DNA of 64,000 nt from contig NZ_FNIE01000021.1 in assembly GCF_900103985.1 (NCBI RefSeq), positions 1 through 64,000 on the forward strand, given 5' to 3'. Position 1 is the first letter of the stretch, and every line of letters starts with the position of its first letter. Made by a program: the position numbers and the translations under genes. The stretch comes from Actinacidiphila guanduensis (GTDB taxonomy: Bacteria > Actinomycetota > Actinomycetes > Streptomycetales > Streptomycetaceae). The notes under the pieces are model-generated. The model made no database searches and was not told the origin of the DNA. It was given only the letters and a program-made list of their open reading frames with translations. Below are positions 43,031 through 51,612 of the stretch, one piece after another.

Positions 43031-43819
43031 TCATGCCGCAGCGGTGAATACGGGCAGGTAGCCGCCCGACTGGCCGGCCTGCGTCGGATGGTAGGACTCC
43101 TCCGGCGGCAGCGTCACGCTCCTCAGCCAGGGCGCCTTCGAACACAGTTCGTGTCCCGCGAAGGCGTGCCGGACGTCGGCGAAGGCGAACCCGTGCGCGG
43201 CGGCCCGCGCGGCGACGGTGGTGTCCAGGTCGTCGGCGGCGCTGTCAAGAGCCCTGCGCTCGGTGTCCCCGAGACCGAGCAGGCAGTCCCCCGGCACCTG
43301 GTACAGCCGCGGGTAACCGAGCACCACCACCCGGGCGTTGGGGGCCTTGGCACGGATCGCGCTGTAGACGGTGTCGAGCCGGCCGGGCAGCGTGTCGCGT
43401 ACGTAGGCGCGGGCCTGCGCGATCCGGTCCAGGCACGTGCTGCCCAGGGAGGTCACGCAGGTGGTCATGACGTCGGGGAACCCGGCGTCATCCCCTCCCA
43501 CGCTGATGCTGACCAGACCGGTGGAGGAACTCAGCCTCGCCAGTTGGCCTGCGGTCACGTCACCGGTGGTGGCACCCGAGCAGGCGGCGAAGACGAAGGA
43601 CGAGGGATGGTGGGCGGCTGCCCACAGCTCCGGGTACGCCTTGCTGCTGCGCTTGCAGGCCCCGGCACCGGACTCGTAGGCACCCGCGCCGAGACCGGAG
43701 GAGTAGGAGTCGCCGAGCGCGGCGTACGAGACCGCGGCGGCGCGGGCGGAGGCCGCGCCCGTGAGGACGGCGGCGAGGGCGAGGAGCAACGCGGAGAAGG
43801 CCGATGCGTATCGGTACAT
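43031..43819 (-). CDS. Secreted SGNH/GDSL lipase
   Basis: A 262-residue GDSL esterase/lipase with an N-terminal signal peptide (hydrophobic core residues 6-22, ASARAAA cleavage). Block I GDSYSSGLG carries the nucleophile Ser; block II and III elements follow in FAACSGATTGDV and VGGDDAGF (oxyanion Gly and the N-equivalent Asp variation), and the His in SYHPTQAGQ at the C-terminus. Disulphide-forming Cys pairs (about 55/80, 117/125 and 177/226) are typical of the S. rimosus-type extracellular lipase. It probably hydrolyses lipids or esters in the environment. Confidence 0.92.
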   Translation of the reverse strand: MYRYASAFSALLLALAAVLTGAASARAAAVSYAALGDSYSSGLGAGAYESGAGACKRSSKAYPELWAAAHHPSSFVFAACSGATTGDVTAGQLARLSSSTGLVSISVGGDDAGFPDVMTTCVTSLGSTCLDRIAQARAYVRDTLPGRLDTVYSAIRAKAPNARVVVLGYPRLYQVPGDCLLGLGDTERRALDSAADDLDTTVAARAAAHGFAFADVRHAFAGHELCSKAPWLRSVTLPPEESYHPTQAGQSGGYLPVFTAAA

Positions 43820-43993
43820 GTCGGTGAACCCTTTCGGACGCTTTCCGGACGGGACTTCACGGTCCCGCTGGGTTCATGTCCGGACAGATGTGCGGCAAAT
43901 CAACCCTTACGCGTGGTTTGTGACGGAGAGTCACGGTCGGCGCGACCCGAAATACGCTGGGCGAATCCCGCCGGGTGCCGGATCATGGGCCCC

Positions 43994-45193
43994 ATGTCCG
44001 CCGCGAAGCCCAGTACATCGAGGAGGCCGGTGCCGCCCGTCCCGCCAACTCCCGCAGGCAGGTCCCGTTCCGCCGGAAGGCCCGGCGCCGCCGGGAAGTC
44101 CGCCGTGCCGGCCGACCCGTCCCTCGCGCTTCCCGTCCACTTGCGCCTGGACGACAGCGACTCGCCGTCGGACGTCGTGGACGCCCTCTTCCTCGGCCGC
44201 TTCACCTCGGGTGAGCACCCCTTCGCCCGCGGCGCCTCGCTGGAGAACGTCAAGGCCGGCCTCACCCTGGTGCCCGCGGGGGCCGACGTGCTGCGCCAGG
44301 CCAAGGACAAGGACCGCAGCGCGATCCTGGCCGAGGGCGAGGGCTGGACGATCCTCGTCTCACGATGGAACCAGGGCGCCGACGTCACCGTGATCGCCGT
44401 CTCCGACGAACTCGCCGAGCAGGTACTGAAGTCGTCCGTCGACGACGCGGAGGACAAGCCCGAGCCGGAGTCCGACAGCGTCTCCATGGGCTTCTGGTAC
44501 GTCTCGCCCCGCCGCGGCGCCCACCGCACCACTCGCAAGATCTCCGCCACGCCGTGGGAGGAGCTGCGGGGGAACTACTCGGCGCCGGTCGCCGACGCCA
44601 TGGACAGCCTGATGAAGCTGACCGCAGACGACGTCACCGGCCGGTTGCTGCTGCTGCACGGCCCGCCGGGCACCGGCAAGACCTCGGCCCTGCGCACCCT
44701 GGCCCGCTCCTGGCGCGACTGGTGCCAGGTCGACTGCGTGCTCGACCCCGAGCGGCTCTTCAACGACGTCGGCTACCTGATGGACATCGCCATCGGAGAG
44801 GACGACGGCACCGAGGGCGGCCGCTGGCGGCTGCTCCTGCTGGAGGACTGCGACGAGCTGATCCGCGGCCAGGCCAAGCACGAATCCGGGCAGGCCCTGT
44901 CCCGGCTGCTCAACCTCACCGACGGCCTGCTCGGACAGGGCCGCAACGTCCTGGTCGGCATCACCACCAACGAGGACCTGGAGCGCCTGCACCCCGCCGT
45001 GGTCCGTCCCGGGCGCTGCCTGGCCCGTATCGAGGTCGGCCGGCTCACCCACAAGGAGGCCGTGCAGTGGCTCGGCACGAGCGAGGGCATCGGGCGCGAC
45101 GGTGCCACCCTGGCCGAGCTCTACGCGCTGCGCCGCGGCGCCTCGCCTGCCCTGCCGGTCCCTCCGCAGACGAGCAACGGCCTGTATCTGTGA
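43994..45193 (+). CDS. AAA+ ATPase with DUF5925 domain
   Basis: A 399-residue ATPase. Residues 1-45 are Pro/Ser/Ala-rich. The DUF5925 domain (about residues 50-160) includes VDALFLGRFTSGEHPFARGA. The AAA core follows: Walker A GPPGTGKTSALRTL near residue 222, Walker B RLLLLEDCDELI near 277, sensor-1 VLVGITTNEDLERLHPAVVRPGRC (with arginine finger) and a short C-terminal lid. Such proteins are conserved in Streptomyces near hmgA/lipase genes with no assigned role. ATG at 43994 (43985 also in frame) is used. Confidence 0.85.
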   Translation: MSAAKPSTSRRPVPPVPPTPAGRSRSAGRPGAAGKSAVPADPSLALPVHLRLDDSDSPSDVVDALFLGRFTSGEHPFARGASLENVKAGLTLVPAGADVLRQAKDKDRSAILAEGEGWTILVSRWNQGADVTVIAVSDELAEQVLKSSVDDAEDKPEPESDSVSMGFWYVSPRRGAHRTTRKISATPWEELRGNYSAPVADAMDSLMKLTADDVTGRLLLLHGPPGTGKTSALRTLARSWRDWCQVDCVLDPERLFNDVGYLMDIAIGEDDGTEGGRWRLLLLEDCDELIRGQAKHESGQALSRLLNLTDGLLGQGRNVLVGITTNEDLERLHPAVVRPGRCLARIEVGRLTHKEAVQWLGTSEGIGRDGATLAELYALRRGASPALPVPPQTSNGLYL

Positions 45194-45230
45194 CGGCCGG
45201 GCATCCGGGCGGCGGGTGCGGACAGCGGCG

Positions 45231-45257
45231 GCGGCAGGGACGTGGGCGGCCTGCCGC
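45231..45257. terminator. Weak hairpin between convergent genes
   Basis: GCGGCAGG (45231-45238) and CCTGCCGC (45250-45257) can pair over eight bases with an 11-base loop. It lies between the convergent ATPase and GntR genes. Confidence 0.35.
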
Positions 45258-45266
45258 GGCGGGTGC

Positions 45267-45647
45267 TCAGGAGTCCGGTTCGCCGTAGGTGGCGCGCAGG
45301 GCCTCCTCCACTGCGGCGAGCGCGGCCTGCCGGTCCAGGCCCAGGCGGCGCGCCCGGTCGGCGAAGGCCCCCGCCGCGGCGGCCACTTCACGGGCGTGGG
45401 CGTCGCCGGCCGCGATGTAGGTGCCGTGCCGGCCGCGGGTCTCGATCACCCCGTCCTCTTCCAGCGCGCGGTACGCCTTGGCGACGGTGTTGACCGCGAG
45501 CCCCAACTGCTCGGCCAGGCCGCGTACGGTGGGCAGCTTGTAGTTGACCGGGAGGAGGCCCGCCCTGGCCTCCTCGGCGATCTGCCCGCGCAGTTGCTCG
45601 TAGGGCGCGGTGGCCGCGTCCGGGTCGATCGTGATCTTCAGGCTCAT
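45267..45647 (-). CDS. GntR regulator, YtrA type
   Basis: A 126-residue short GntR regulator: winged HTH with APYEQLRGQIAEEARAGLLP and GLAVNTVAKAYRALEEDGVIETRGRHGTYIAAGD, then a brief C-terminal helical dimerisation tail. Such YtrA-type proteins have no large ligand domain. It overlaps its upstream neighbour, the methyltransferase-Nudix gene, by four bases, so it is in an operon with that gene. Usual YtrA partners are ABC transporters; none is present. Confidence 0.88.
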   Translation of the reverse strand: MSLKITIDPDAATAPYEQLRGQIAEEARAGLLPVNYKLPTVRGLAEQLGLAVNTVAKAYRALEEDGVIETRGRHGTYIAAGDAHAREVAAAAGAFADRARRLGLDRQAALAAVEEALRATYGEPDS

Positions 45648-46777
45648 GCTCCGGATAGTGGCACAGCGGGGGGCGCCAGGGGCACCGCCCGGCCCGGACC
45701 GCCCGGCAGGTGGGCGATGCCGTCGCCGCTCTCGTGCAGGTGGAGCAGGAAGCGGTGGCCCGCCCGGTAGGCGTCCAGGCCGGCCCGGCAGTAGGCGACG
45801 AGGTCGTCAGGGAGCGCCTCCAGCGGATACCAGCCCAGCTCCGAGCACTTGTGCGGCTCGCGGTTGACCGGCTGGGGCCCGTCCGCCGCCAGGTGCGCGC
45901 GGAAGAACCAGCCGATCCTGGCCCGGCCACCGGGCGCCCGGTGCTGCATCACCAGGACCGCCTCCACGTCCTCGGGCGCGAGGTCGAGGCCGATCTCCTC
46001 GCGGGTCTCGCGCAGGAGCGCGCTCCGCACGTCCTCGCCGTCCTCCAGGTGTCCGGAGGGGGCGTGCAGCAGGCCGTCCGCGTATCCGGTGCCGCTGCGG
46101 CGGGCGAGCAGCACCTCACCGTCGCGCTCCAGGAGGAGGTGGACGTCGACGATCTCGGCGTGCCTGGTGGGCGGGGCAGGGTGGATGACGGCCGCATAGC
46201 GCTCGTCGGAGACCTCGCGCCCCCACAGCGCGGGGTCGTGGGCGAGTTGCTCGATCGTCACCGATCCGCCGAGAGGCGCGGCCAGTGCGGCGAGTGTGCG
46301 CGCGTCGATCCCGGCCGGGTCCTCGGTGCCCCAGCGGCCCTCGACCAGGACCAGCCGGCCGCCGGGACGCAGCAGTTCGGCCCAGCGGCGCAGTGCGGCG
46401 GCGGGGTCGGGCACAGCCCAGAGCAGGTGGCGGACGAGCACGGCGTCGAACCGGCGGTCGGCGACGGGAGGTTCCGCGGCGTCGCCCAGGAGTACCCGCG
46501 CGCTTGTCCCGGAGAGCTTGGCGCGGGCCGCTTCGGCCATCCGCCGCGAGCTGTCGACCGCGGTGACCCGGTGCCCTTCCTGGGCCGCGAGAAGGGCGAG
46601 GCTGCCGGTGCCGCAGCCGAGGTCGAGCACGTCGGCGGGCGGGCGCGGGAGCCATGAGCGCAGCCTGGCCGCCCAGGCGGCTCTGACCTGCCCGTCGCGC
46701 AGGCCGTGGTCGGGTTCGTCGTCGAAGTGGGCGGCCGCCTCGTCCCAGTACCGCCGCTCGTCCGTGCCGGTGCTCAT
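45644..46777 (-). CDS. Methyltransferase-Nudix fusion protein
   Basis: A 377-residue bifunctional protein. N-terminal class I methyltransferase (about 1-200): SAM motif I VLDLGCGTGSLALLAAQEG, acidic DSSRRM, DAVLVRHLLWAVPDP and LRPGGRLVLVEG. C-terminal Nudix hydrolase (about 205-350) with the complete box GHLEDGEDVRSALL then RETREEIGLDL. The linker carries HAEIVDVHLLLERDGEVLLARR, which is the Nudix strand. Possible role: making and cleaning a nucleotide substrate, or joint processing of a methylated nucleotide. It overlaps the YtrA-type GntR gene. Both catalytic motifs are intact. Confidence 0.88.
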   Translation of the reverse strand: MSTGTDERRYWDEAAAHFDDEPDHGLRDGQVRAAWAARLRSWLPRPPADVLDLGCGTGSLALLAAQEGHRVTAVDSSRRMAEAARAKLSGTSARVLLGDAAEPPVADRRFDAVLVRHLLWAVPDPAAALRRWAELLRPGGRLVLVEGRWGTEDPAGIDARTLAALAAPLGGSVTIEQLAHDPALWGREVSDERYAAVIHPAPPTRHAEIVDVHLLLERDGEVLLARRSGTGYADGLLHAPSGHLEDGEDVRSALLRETREEIGLDLAPEDVEAVLVMQHRAPGGRARIGWFFRAHLAADGPQPVNREPHKCSELGWYPLEALPDDLVAYCRAGLDAYRAGHRFLLHLHESGDGIAHLPGGPGRAVPLAPPAVPLSGA

Positions 46778-46816
46778 GGGGACAGCGTGTCACCCGCCAC
46801 TGACAACGGACCTCAC

Positions 46817-46883
46817 GCGCCGGCCGGCTCCCCTGTCCGGGGCCCGGCCGGCGCCGCACGTCACCGGAGGCGTCGGCCTCCGG
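46817..46883 (-). terminator. Tandem hairpins after lipase gene
   Basis: CCGGAGGC (46864-46871), loop GTCG, then GCCTCCGG (46876-46883) lies 11 bases past the lipase stop. A second inverted repeat, GCGCCGGCCGG/CCGGCCGGCGC (46817-46827 and 46844-46854), follows. Together they form a double terminator before the methyltransferase-Nudix start. Confidence 0.65.
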
Positions 46884-46894
46884 CACCGCCGGGG

Positions 46895-47761
46895 CTAACC
46901 GAGCGCCGACAGGCAGGTGGTGGGGGTGGCGTGCGCGGGGTCGAGCGCGTTCGCGGCCTCGTGGAAGGCGATGAGGTCGGTTGTGCCGACGGTCACGTGC
47001 TCCGAGGCGTCCACCGGGCACAGGTCCTGGAGCACCACGTTGTGGACGTCCGGCCCGGACAGGGCCTGGGTGGTGTACGGGGTGACCACCTCGTCGTACT
47101 TGGTGGAGATCACCGTGTAGTGCACCCCGGGGACGGTGTCCCCGCCGGCGTTCAACTGCTGCTGGAAGGCGGACCCGGCGACCTGGTCGGCCAGCCCGGG
47201 CAGGGCGGCGTTCAGGAAGTCCGAGGCGCCGGGGAAGTACGGGAGCAGCGCCGTCAGTCCGTCGAGCGTGGTGCCGTGGTTGTCGGGCGCGATGCCGACC
47301 AGGGTGTTCACCTTGGCGGCGCCGCCGAGGAACTTCAGGTAGTAGCGCGGCATCATCCCGCCTTGGGAGTGGCCGACGATGTCGACCTTGGCGGCGTGGG
47401 TGGCGGCCAGTACCCGGTCGGTGAAGTCCGACAGCTGCTGCGCCGACTGGGCGATCGGCGTCAGGCCGCCGATGAGCGAGTCGCCGGGCAGCATGCCGTA
47501 GTCGAAGGAGAAGACGCAGTAGCCGCGGGCGACCAGGTAGGGGGCGAAGACCAGCCAGTTGTCGTTGCCGTTGGCGAAGGTGCCGTGCACCAGGACGACG
47601 GGCCTTGGGTGCTGGGCGGAGGGGTGGCAGGAGAAGTCGTTCCAGCCGCTGCTGGGCGCCGGGCCGGTGGTGGCGGACGCCGAGGTGGCGGCGATGGGCA
47701 GGACCGTCAGCGCGGTCGCCATAGAGAGCGCGGCCAGGAGCCGTCTCCAGGGCAGCCTCAT
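46895..47761 (-). CDS. Secreted lipase, alpha/beta hydrolase
   Basis: A 288-residue class-2 type extracellular lipase. Signal peptide at residues 1-32 (LLAALSMATALTVLPIAATSASA). Ser132 in GHSQGGMMPRYYL is the nucleophile. VLVHGTFANGNDNW holds the oxyanion motif, and the catalytic Asp/His lie near the C-terminus (TTDLIAFHEA and the HATPTT region). Cysteine pairs suggest disulphides. Two conserved direct repeats and possible operator sites lie 84-130 bases upstream. It is similar in type to the triacylglycerol lipases of Streptomyces exfoliatus and S. albus. Confidence 0.9.
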   Translation of the reverse strand: MRLPWRRLLAALSMATALTVLPIAATSASATTGPAPSSGWNDFSCHPSAQHPRPVVLVHGTFANGNDNWLVFAPYLVARGYCVFSFDYGMLPGDSLIGGLTPIAQSAQQLSDFTDRVLAATHAAKVDIVGHSQGGMMPRYYLKFLGGAAKVNTLVGIAPDNHGTTLDGLTALLPYFPGASDFLNAALPGLADQVAGSAFQQQLNAGGDTVPGVHYTVISTKYDEVVTPYTTQALSGPDVHNVVLQDLCPVDASEHVTVGTTDLIAFHEAANALDPAHATPTTCLSALG

Positions 47762-47844
47762 GGGGTCTCCTCACAGGTGGGGGAAGTGGGCGCACATGCG
47801 ACACCCGGCAGCCTGTGATCCGGATCACCTTGCTGGGCTCATGA

Positions 47845-47890
47845 CAAGTTACGCACGGGTAGGAAGCCGCTGCCAAGTTACGCGCGGGTA
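47845..47890. promoter_or_regulatory. Direct operator-like repeats upstream of lipase
   Basis: CAAGTTACGC(A/G)CGGGTA is found at 47845-47861 and 47874-47890, 29 bases apart. The second contains TTAC-N6-GTAA symmetry (TTACGCGCGGGTAA). They are likely binding sites for an activator or fatty acid-responsive repressor of the secreted lipase. Confidence 0.6.
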
Positions 47891-48082
47891 AAAAATGCCG
47901 TCCATTCCCACCGATCCCCTCGCGGACACAGCGGACGGACAGGGCCGAAGTCCCCCGCGAGGGCGCCCAGGTGACGCGGCGACGGCGGTTTTCGGCAGTC
48001 TTCAGAGGCCACCCATCCTGACCGCAGGACTCGGCGGCGCACGCGTTCGAGTCGCTGACCTGGGAGAACCGCGCTAAGGTAA

Positions 48083-48098
48083 TCGAACAGAGGTACGA
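48083..48098 (+). promoter_or_regulatory. LexA (SOS) box before dnaE2
   Basis: TCGAACAGAGGTACGA matches the actinobacterial LexA consensus TCGAAC-N4-GTTCGA at 11 of 12 conserved positions. It lies 52 bases upstream of the dnaE2 start, so the mutasome operon should be DNA-damage inducible. Confidence 0.8.
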
Positions 48099-48150
48099 GG
48101 AACGTTTCGGGTGGATGGCCGAAAAGGGGCGGGAGTGACGGAGGTGCGGC

Positions 48151-51100
48151 GTGGCGGGCTTCGCCCATCTGCATGTCGCGTCCGGTTACTCCGCGCGCTA
48201 TGGCGCCTCGCACCCGGAGCAGCTCGCCCGATGGGCAGCCGAGCGGGACATGCCCGCACTGGCGCTGACCGACCGCGACACCGTCACGGGAGCGGTGCGG
48301 TTCGCCGCGGCCTGCGCCGCGGAAAGGGTGCGCCCGATCCTCGGCATCGACCTGGCGGTGGCGCAGACCGCGCCGCCCCCACCGCGGCAGCGCCGCCGGA
48401 CCCCGGTGCGCGGCGGCGCCCATGTGGTCGAGCCGCCGCTGCGGTTCGTGCTGCTCGCCCGGGACCGGGAGGGCTGGGCCCGGCTGTGCCGGATCACCTC
48501 CGCGGCGCACGCGGGCACCGCAGGCGGCGCGGCGCCGGTGATGGTGCCCTGGGCGGCGCTGCGGGAACACGCGGGTGACGGGCTCATCGCGCTGCTGGGG
48601 CCCCTGTCGGAGCCGGCGCGCGCCCTGGCGGCCGGGCGGGAGGACGTCGCGGCGCGGCTGCTCGCCCCCTGGCAGGAGGTCTTCGGCGACGGGCTGCGGC
48701 TGGAGGCGGTCGTCCACGGCCGTCCCGGGACCGGGCCGGGTTCGCTGCGGCTTGCCGCCCGCACCCTTGCGCTCGCCGACCGGACCCGTATCCCCGCCGT
48801 CCTCACCAACGCCGTCCGCTACGCCGATCCGCAGCAGCACCGGCTCGCCGACGTGCTGGACGCCGCGCGGCTGCTGCGGCCGATCGACCGGCGGCGCCTG
48901 GACACCGGCCGGCGCTGGCTCATGGAGGAGGCGCGGATGGCGCAGGTCGCACAGAAGGTCGCCGAGTGCGCCGGCGCGGGCCCGCGCCGCGCCGGGCGGC
49001 TCCTCGCGGACACCGCCGCCACAGCGGACGCCTGCCGCCTGGACCCCTTCGCTGACCTCGGACTGGGAGGCGCCCGGCACTTCCCCGAACCCCAGGTCGT
49101 CGGAGCCGAGCCGGGCCCCGAGGGCGCCGCCCGGCTGCTGCGGCAGCGCTGCGAGGCCGGTATGACCCGCCGCGGCCTGGAGCGCGACCAAGAGGCGCAG
49201 GCACGACTGGAACAGGAGCTGGGAGTCATCTCGCGGATGGGCTATGACTCGTATTTCCTGGCCGTCGGGCAGGTCGTGGCCGACATCCGCGACCTGGGGA
49301 TCAGGGTCGCCGCACGCGGCTCGGGCGCGGGCTCCCTGGTCTGCCATGCGCTCGGCATCGCCACCGCCAACCCGCTCGACCACCGCCTGCTGTTCCAGCG
49401 CTTCCTCAGCGAGGCCCGCAAGGATCAGCTGCCGGACATCGACATCGACGTGGAGTCGGCCCGGCGGCTGGACTGCTACGACGCGATCTTCCGGCGCTTC
49501 GGCCACGAGCGGGTCGCGGTCACCGCGATGCCCGAGACGTACCGGGCGCGCAGGGCGCTGCGCGACACAGGACTCGCGCTCGGCATCCCGCCGGACGAGG
49601 TGGACCGGATCTCCAAGAGCTTCCCCCACCTGCGCGCCTGCGACATCACCAGCGCCCTGGCCGAGCTTCCCGAGCTGCGCTCCCTGGCCGCCGAGGCGGG
49701 CAGCTACGGGCGGCTGTGGGAGCTCGCCGAGGGCTTGGACGCCCTGGTGCACGGCATGGCCATGCACCCGTGCGGTGTGATCATCAGCGACGCCACCCTG
49801 CTGGACCGGCTGCCGGTGCAGCCCACGCCCCAGGGCGACTACCCGATGGCCATGGCCGCCAAGGAGGAGGTCGAGGCGCTGGGCAACATCAAGCTCGATG
49901 TCCTCGCGGTCCGGATGCAGTCCGCGATGGCCCATGCCGTCGCGGAGATCGAGCGGGTGACGGGTCGGCGGGTGGACCTCGACGACCCCCGGCAGGTGCC
50001 GCTGGACGACGTCTTCGCCTTCAAGCTCATCCAGGAGAGCCGCACCATAGGCATGTTCCAGCTGGAGTCGCCGGGCCAGCAGGACCTGCTGTCGCGGCTG
50101 CAGCCCCGCGACGTCCAGGACGTCATCGCCGACATCAGCCTCTTCCGCCCGGGCCCGGTCCAGGGCGGCATGCCCGAGCGATACGTCGCCGCCCGGCACG
50201 GCGGCGAACCGCAGTACCCCGACGGCCGCCTGGAGAGCGTCCTCGCCGACACCTACGGGGTGACCATCTGGCACGAGCAGATAATCGAGACCCTCGATGT
50301 GATGACCGGCTGCGGGAAGGACCAGGCGGAGGTCGAGCGGCGGCGGCTCGGCGACAAGGAGGCGCTGCCCGGGATCAGGCAGTGGTTCCACGACGCGGCC
50401 ACCGCCCGGGGCTTCGACGCGAAGGTCCGCGACGAGGTGTGGGCGACGATCGAGGCGTTCGGCGCGTACGGGTTCTGCCGTGCGCACGCGGTCGCCTTCG
50501 CCGTGCCCGCCCTGCAGTCGGCCTGGCTGAAGGCGCACTACCCGGCGTTCCTCCTGGCCGGACTGCTGGAGCACGATCCCGGCATGTGGCCCAAGCGGGT
50601 GATCGTCGCCGACGCTCGCCGCCATGGGGTGCCGGTGCTGCCGGTGGACGTCAACCGCTCGCGGGCCGCGCACATCGTGGAGCGCGCCGAGCAGGGCCGG
50701 TGGGGGGTCAGGCTGGCGCTGTCCGGGGTGCGCGGCATCAGCGAGGAGGAGTGCGCGCGGATCGAGGCGGGGCAGCCGTACCGGTCGCTGTCGGACTTCT
50801 GGCAGCGCGCCCGGCCCAGCCGCCCGGTCGCCGAGCAGCTCGCGGAGATCGGTGCCCTGGGCGGCTTGTACGAAGGGCGGCTGACCCGCCGGGACCTGCT
50901 GCTGCAGATCGCCGAGCTGCACCGGCAGTCCCGCAGCCGGACCGCCGGCGCGGGGCAGCTGCCCTTCACCGCCGCCCCGGTCGGCGGGGCGGAGCCGAGC
51001 GGGCTTCCGGAGATGACCAGCCGCGAGTCCCTGGGGGCGGAGCTGCACACCCTGGGCATCGACGTCTCCCGCCACCTGATGGAGCACCATCACCGGCTGC

Positions 51101-51612
51101 TGCGGGAGATCGGCGCCACCGACGCCGCCCACCTGGCCGACGTGCGGGCCGGCCGGCAGGTGCTGGTCGCCGGGGTGCGCTCCGCGACGCAGACCCCGCC
51201 CATCGCCAGCGGCAAGCGGATCATCTTCGTCACCTTGGAGGACGGCTCCGGCCTGGTCGACCTCGCCTTCTTCGAGGACTCCCACGAGGCGTGCGCCCAC
51301 ACCGTCTTCCACTCCGGGCTGCTGCTGGTGCGCGGCACCGTCCAGGTCCGCGGCACCCGGCGCACGATCGTGGGCACCATGGCGTGGGACCTGGAGGAGA
51401 TCGCGGCCACCCGCCGCGACCACGGCCCCGAGGCCGCCCTCGCCCTGCTCGGCGCCACCCGCCCGCACCCCACCCCGGCGCAGCCGCAGCGCACCCTGGC
51501 CAACGGCACCACCGGCGCCCGCCTGCACCCCTACGCCGACCTCCAGCCCGCGGGCACCCGCACGGCGGACCTGCGCAAGCTCGGCCACCGCAGCCCGGGG
51601 AGCGCCGGATGA
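48151..51612 (+). CDS. dnaE2: Error-prone DNA polymerase DnaE2
   Basis: A 1153-residue C-family polymerase. N-terminal PHP domain (FAHLHVASGYSARYGAS, ALALTDRDTVTGAV). Polymerase catalytic aspartates at PDIDIDVE (about residue 428) and IKLDVLAVR (Asp about 583). Then a fingers region (GRFRPGPVQ-like LFRPGPVQGGMPERYVAARH), an HhH segment and an OB-fold (VAGVRSATQTP). DnaE2 replaces the main polymerase for induced mutagenesis and lesion bypass. GTG at 48151 has GGAGG upstream. The downstream imuB overlaps by four bases, and a LexA-type box precedes it. No proofreading exonuclease is fused. Confidence 0.93.
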   Translation: MAGFAHLHVASGYSARYGASHPEQLARWAAERDMPALALTDRDTVTGAVRFAAACAAERVRPILGIDLAVAQTAPPPPRQRRRTPVRGGAHVVEPPLRFVLLARDREGWARLCRITSAAHAGTAGGAAPVMVPWAALREHAGDGLIALLGPLSEPARALAAGREDVAARLLAPWQEVFGDGLRLEAVVHGRPGTGPGSLRLAARTLALADRTRIPAVLTNAVRYADPQQHRLADVLDAARLLRPIDRRRLDTGRRWLMEEARMAQVAQKVAECAGAGPRRAGRLLADTAATADACRLDPFADLGLGGARHFPEPQVVGAEPGPEGAARLLRQRCEAGMTRRGLERDQEAQARLEQELGVISRMGYDSYFLAVGQVVADIRDLGIRVAARGSGAGSLVCHALGIATANPLDHRLLFQRFLSEARKDQLPDIDIDVESARRLDCYDAIFRRFGHERVAVTAMPETYRARRALRDTGLALGIPPDEVDRISKSFPHLRACDITSALAELPELRSLAAEAGSYGRLWELAEGLDALVHGMAMHPCGVIISDATLLDRLPVQPTPQGDYPMAMAAKEEVEALGNIKLDVLAVRMQSAMAHAVAEIERVTGRRVDLDDPRQVPLDDVFAFKLIQESRTIGMFQLESPGQQDLLSRLQPRDVQDVIADISLFRPGPVQGGMPERYVAARHGGEPQYPDGRLESVLADTYGVTIWHEQIIETLDVMTGCGKDQAEVERRRLGDKEALPGIRQWFHDAATARGFDAKVRDEVWATIEAFGAYGFCRAHAVAFAVPALQSAWLKAHYPAFLLAGLLEHDPGMWPKRVIVADARRHGVPVLPVDVNRSRAAHIVERAEQGRWGVRLALSGVRGISEEECARIEAGQPYRSLSDFWQRARPSRPVAEQLAEIGALGGLYEGRLTRRDLLLQIAELHRQSRSRTAGAGQLPFTAAPVGGAEPSGLPEMTSRESLGAELHTLGIDVSRHLMEHHHRLLREIGATDAAHLADVRAGRQVLVAGVRSATQTPPIASGKRIIFVTLEDGSGLVDLAFFEDSHEACAHTVFHSGLLLVRGTVQVRGTRRTIVGTMAWDLEEIAATRRDHGPEAALALLGATRPHPTPAQPQRTLANGTTGARLHPYADLQPAGTRTADLRKLGHRSPGSAG

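Larger units (their letters stand above)
47762..48150. other. Gap with lipase operator repeats and LexA box
   Basis: A 389-base gap between the minus-strand lipase and the plus-strand dnaE2. It holds the two direct repeats at 47845-47890 and the LexA-type box at 48083-48098. No gene was found. Confidence 0.6.

Noticed and set aside
47878-51588. A 1236-codon minus-strand frame antisense to dnaE2
   Set aside because: Low-complexity composition without motifs, against an intact DnaE2 with catalytic aspartates.
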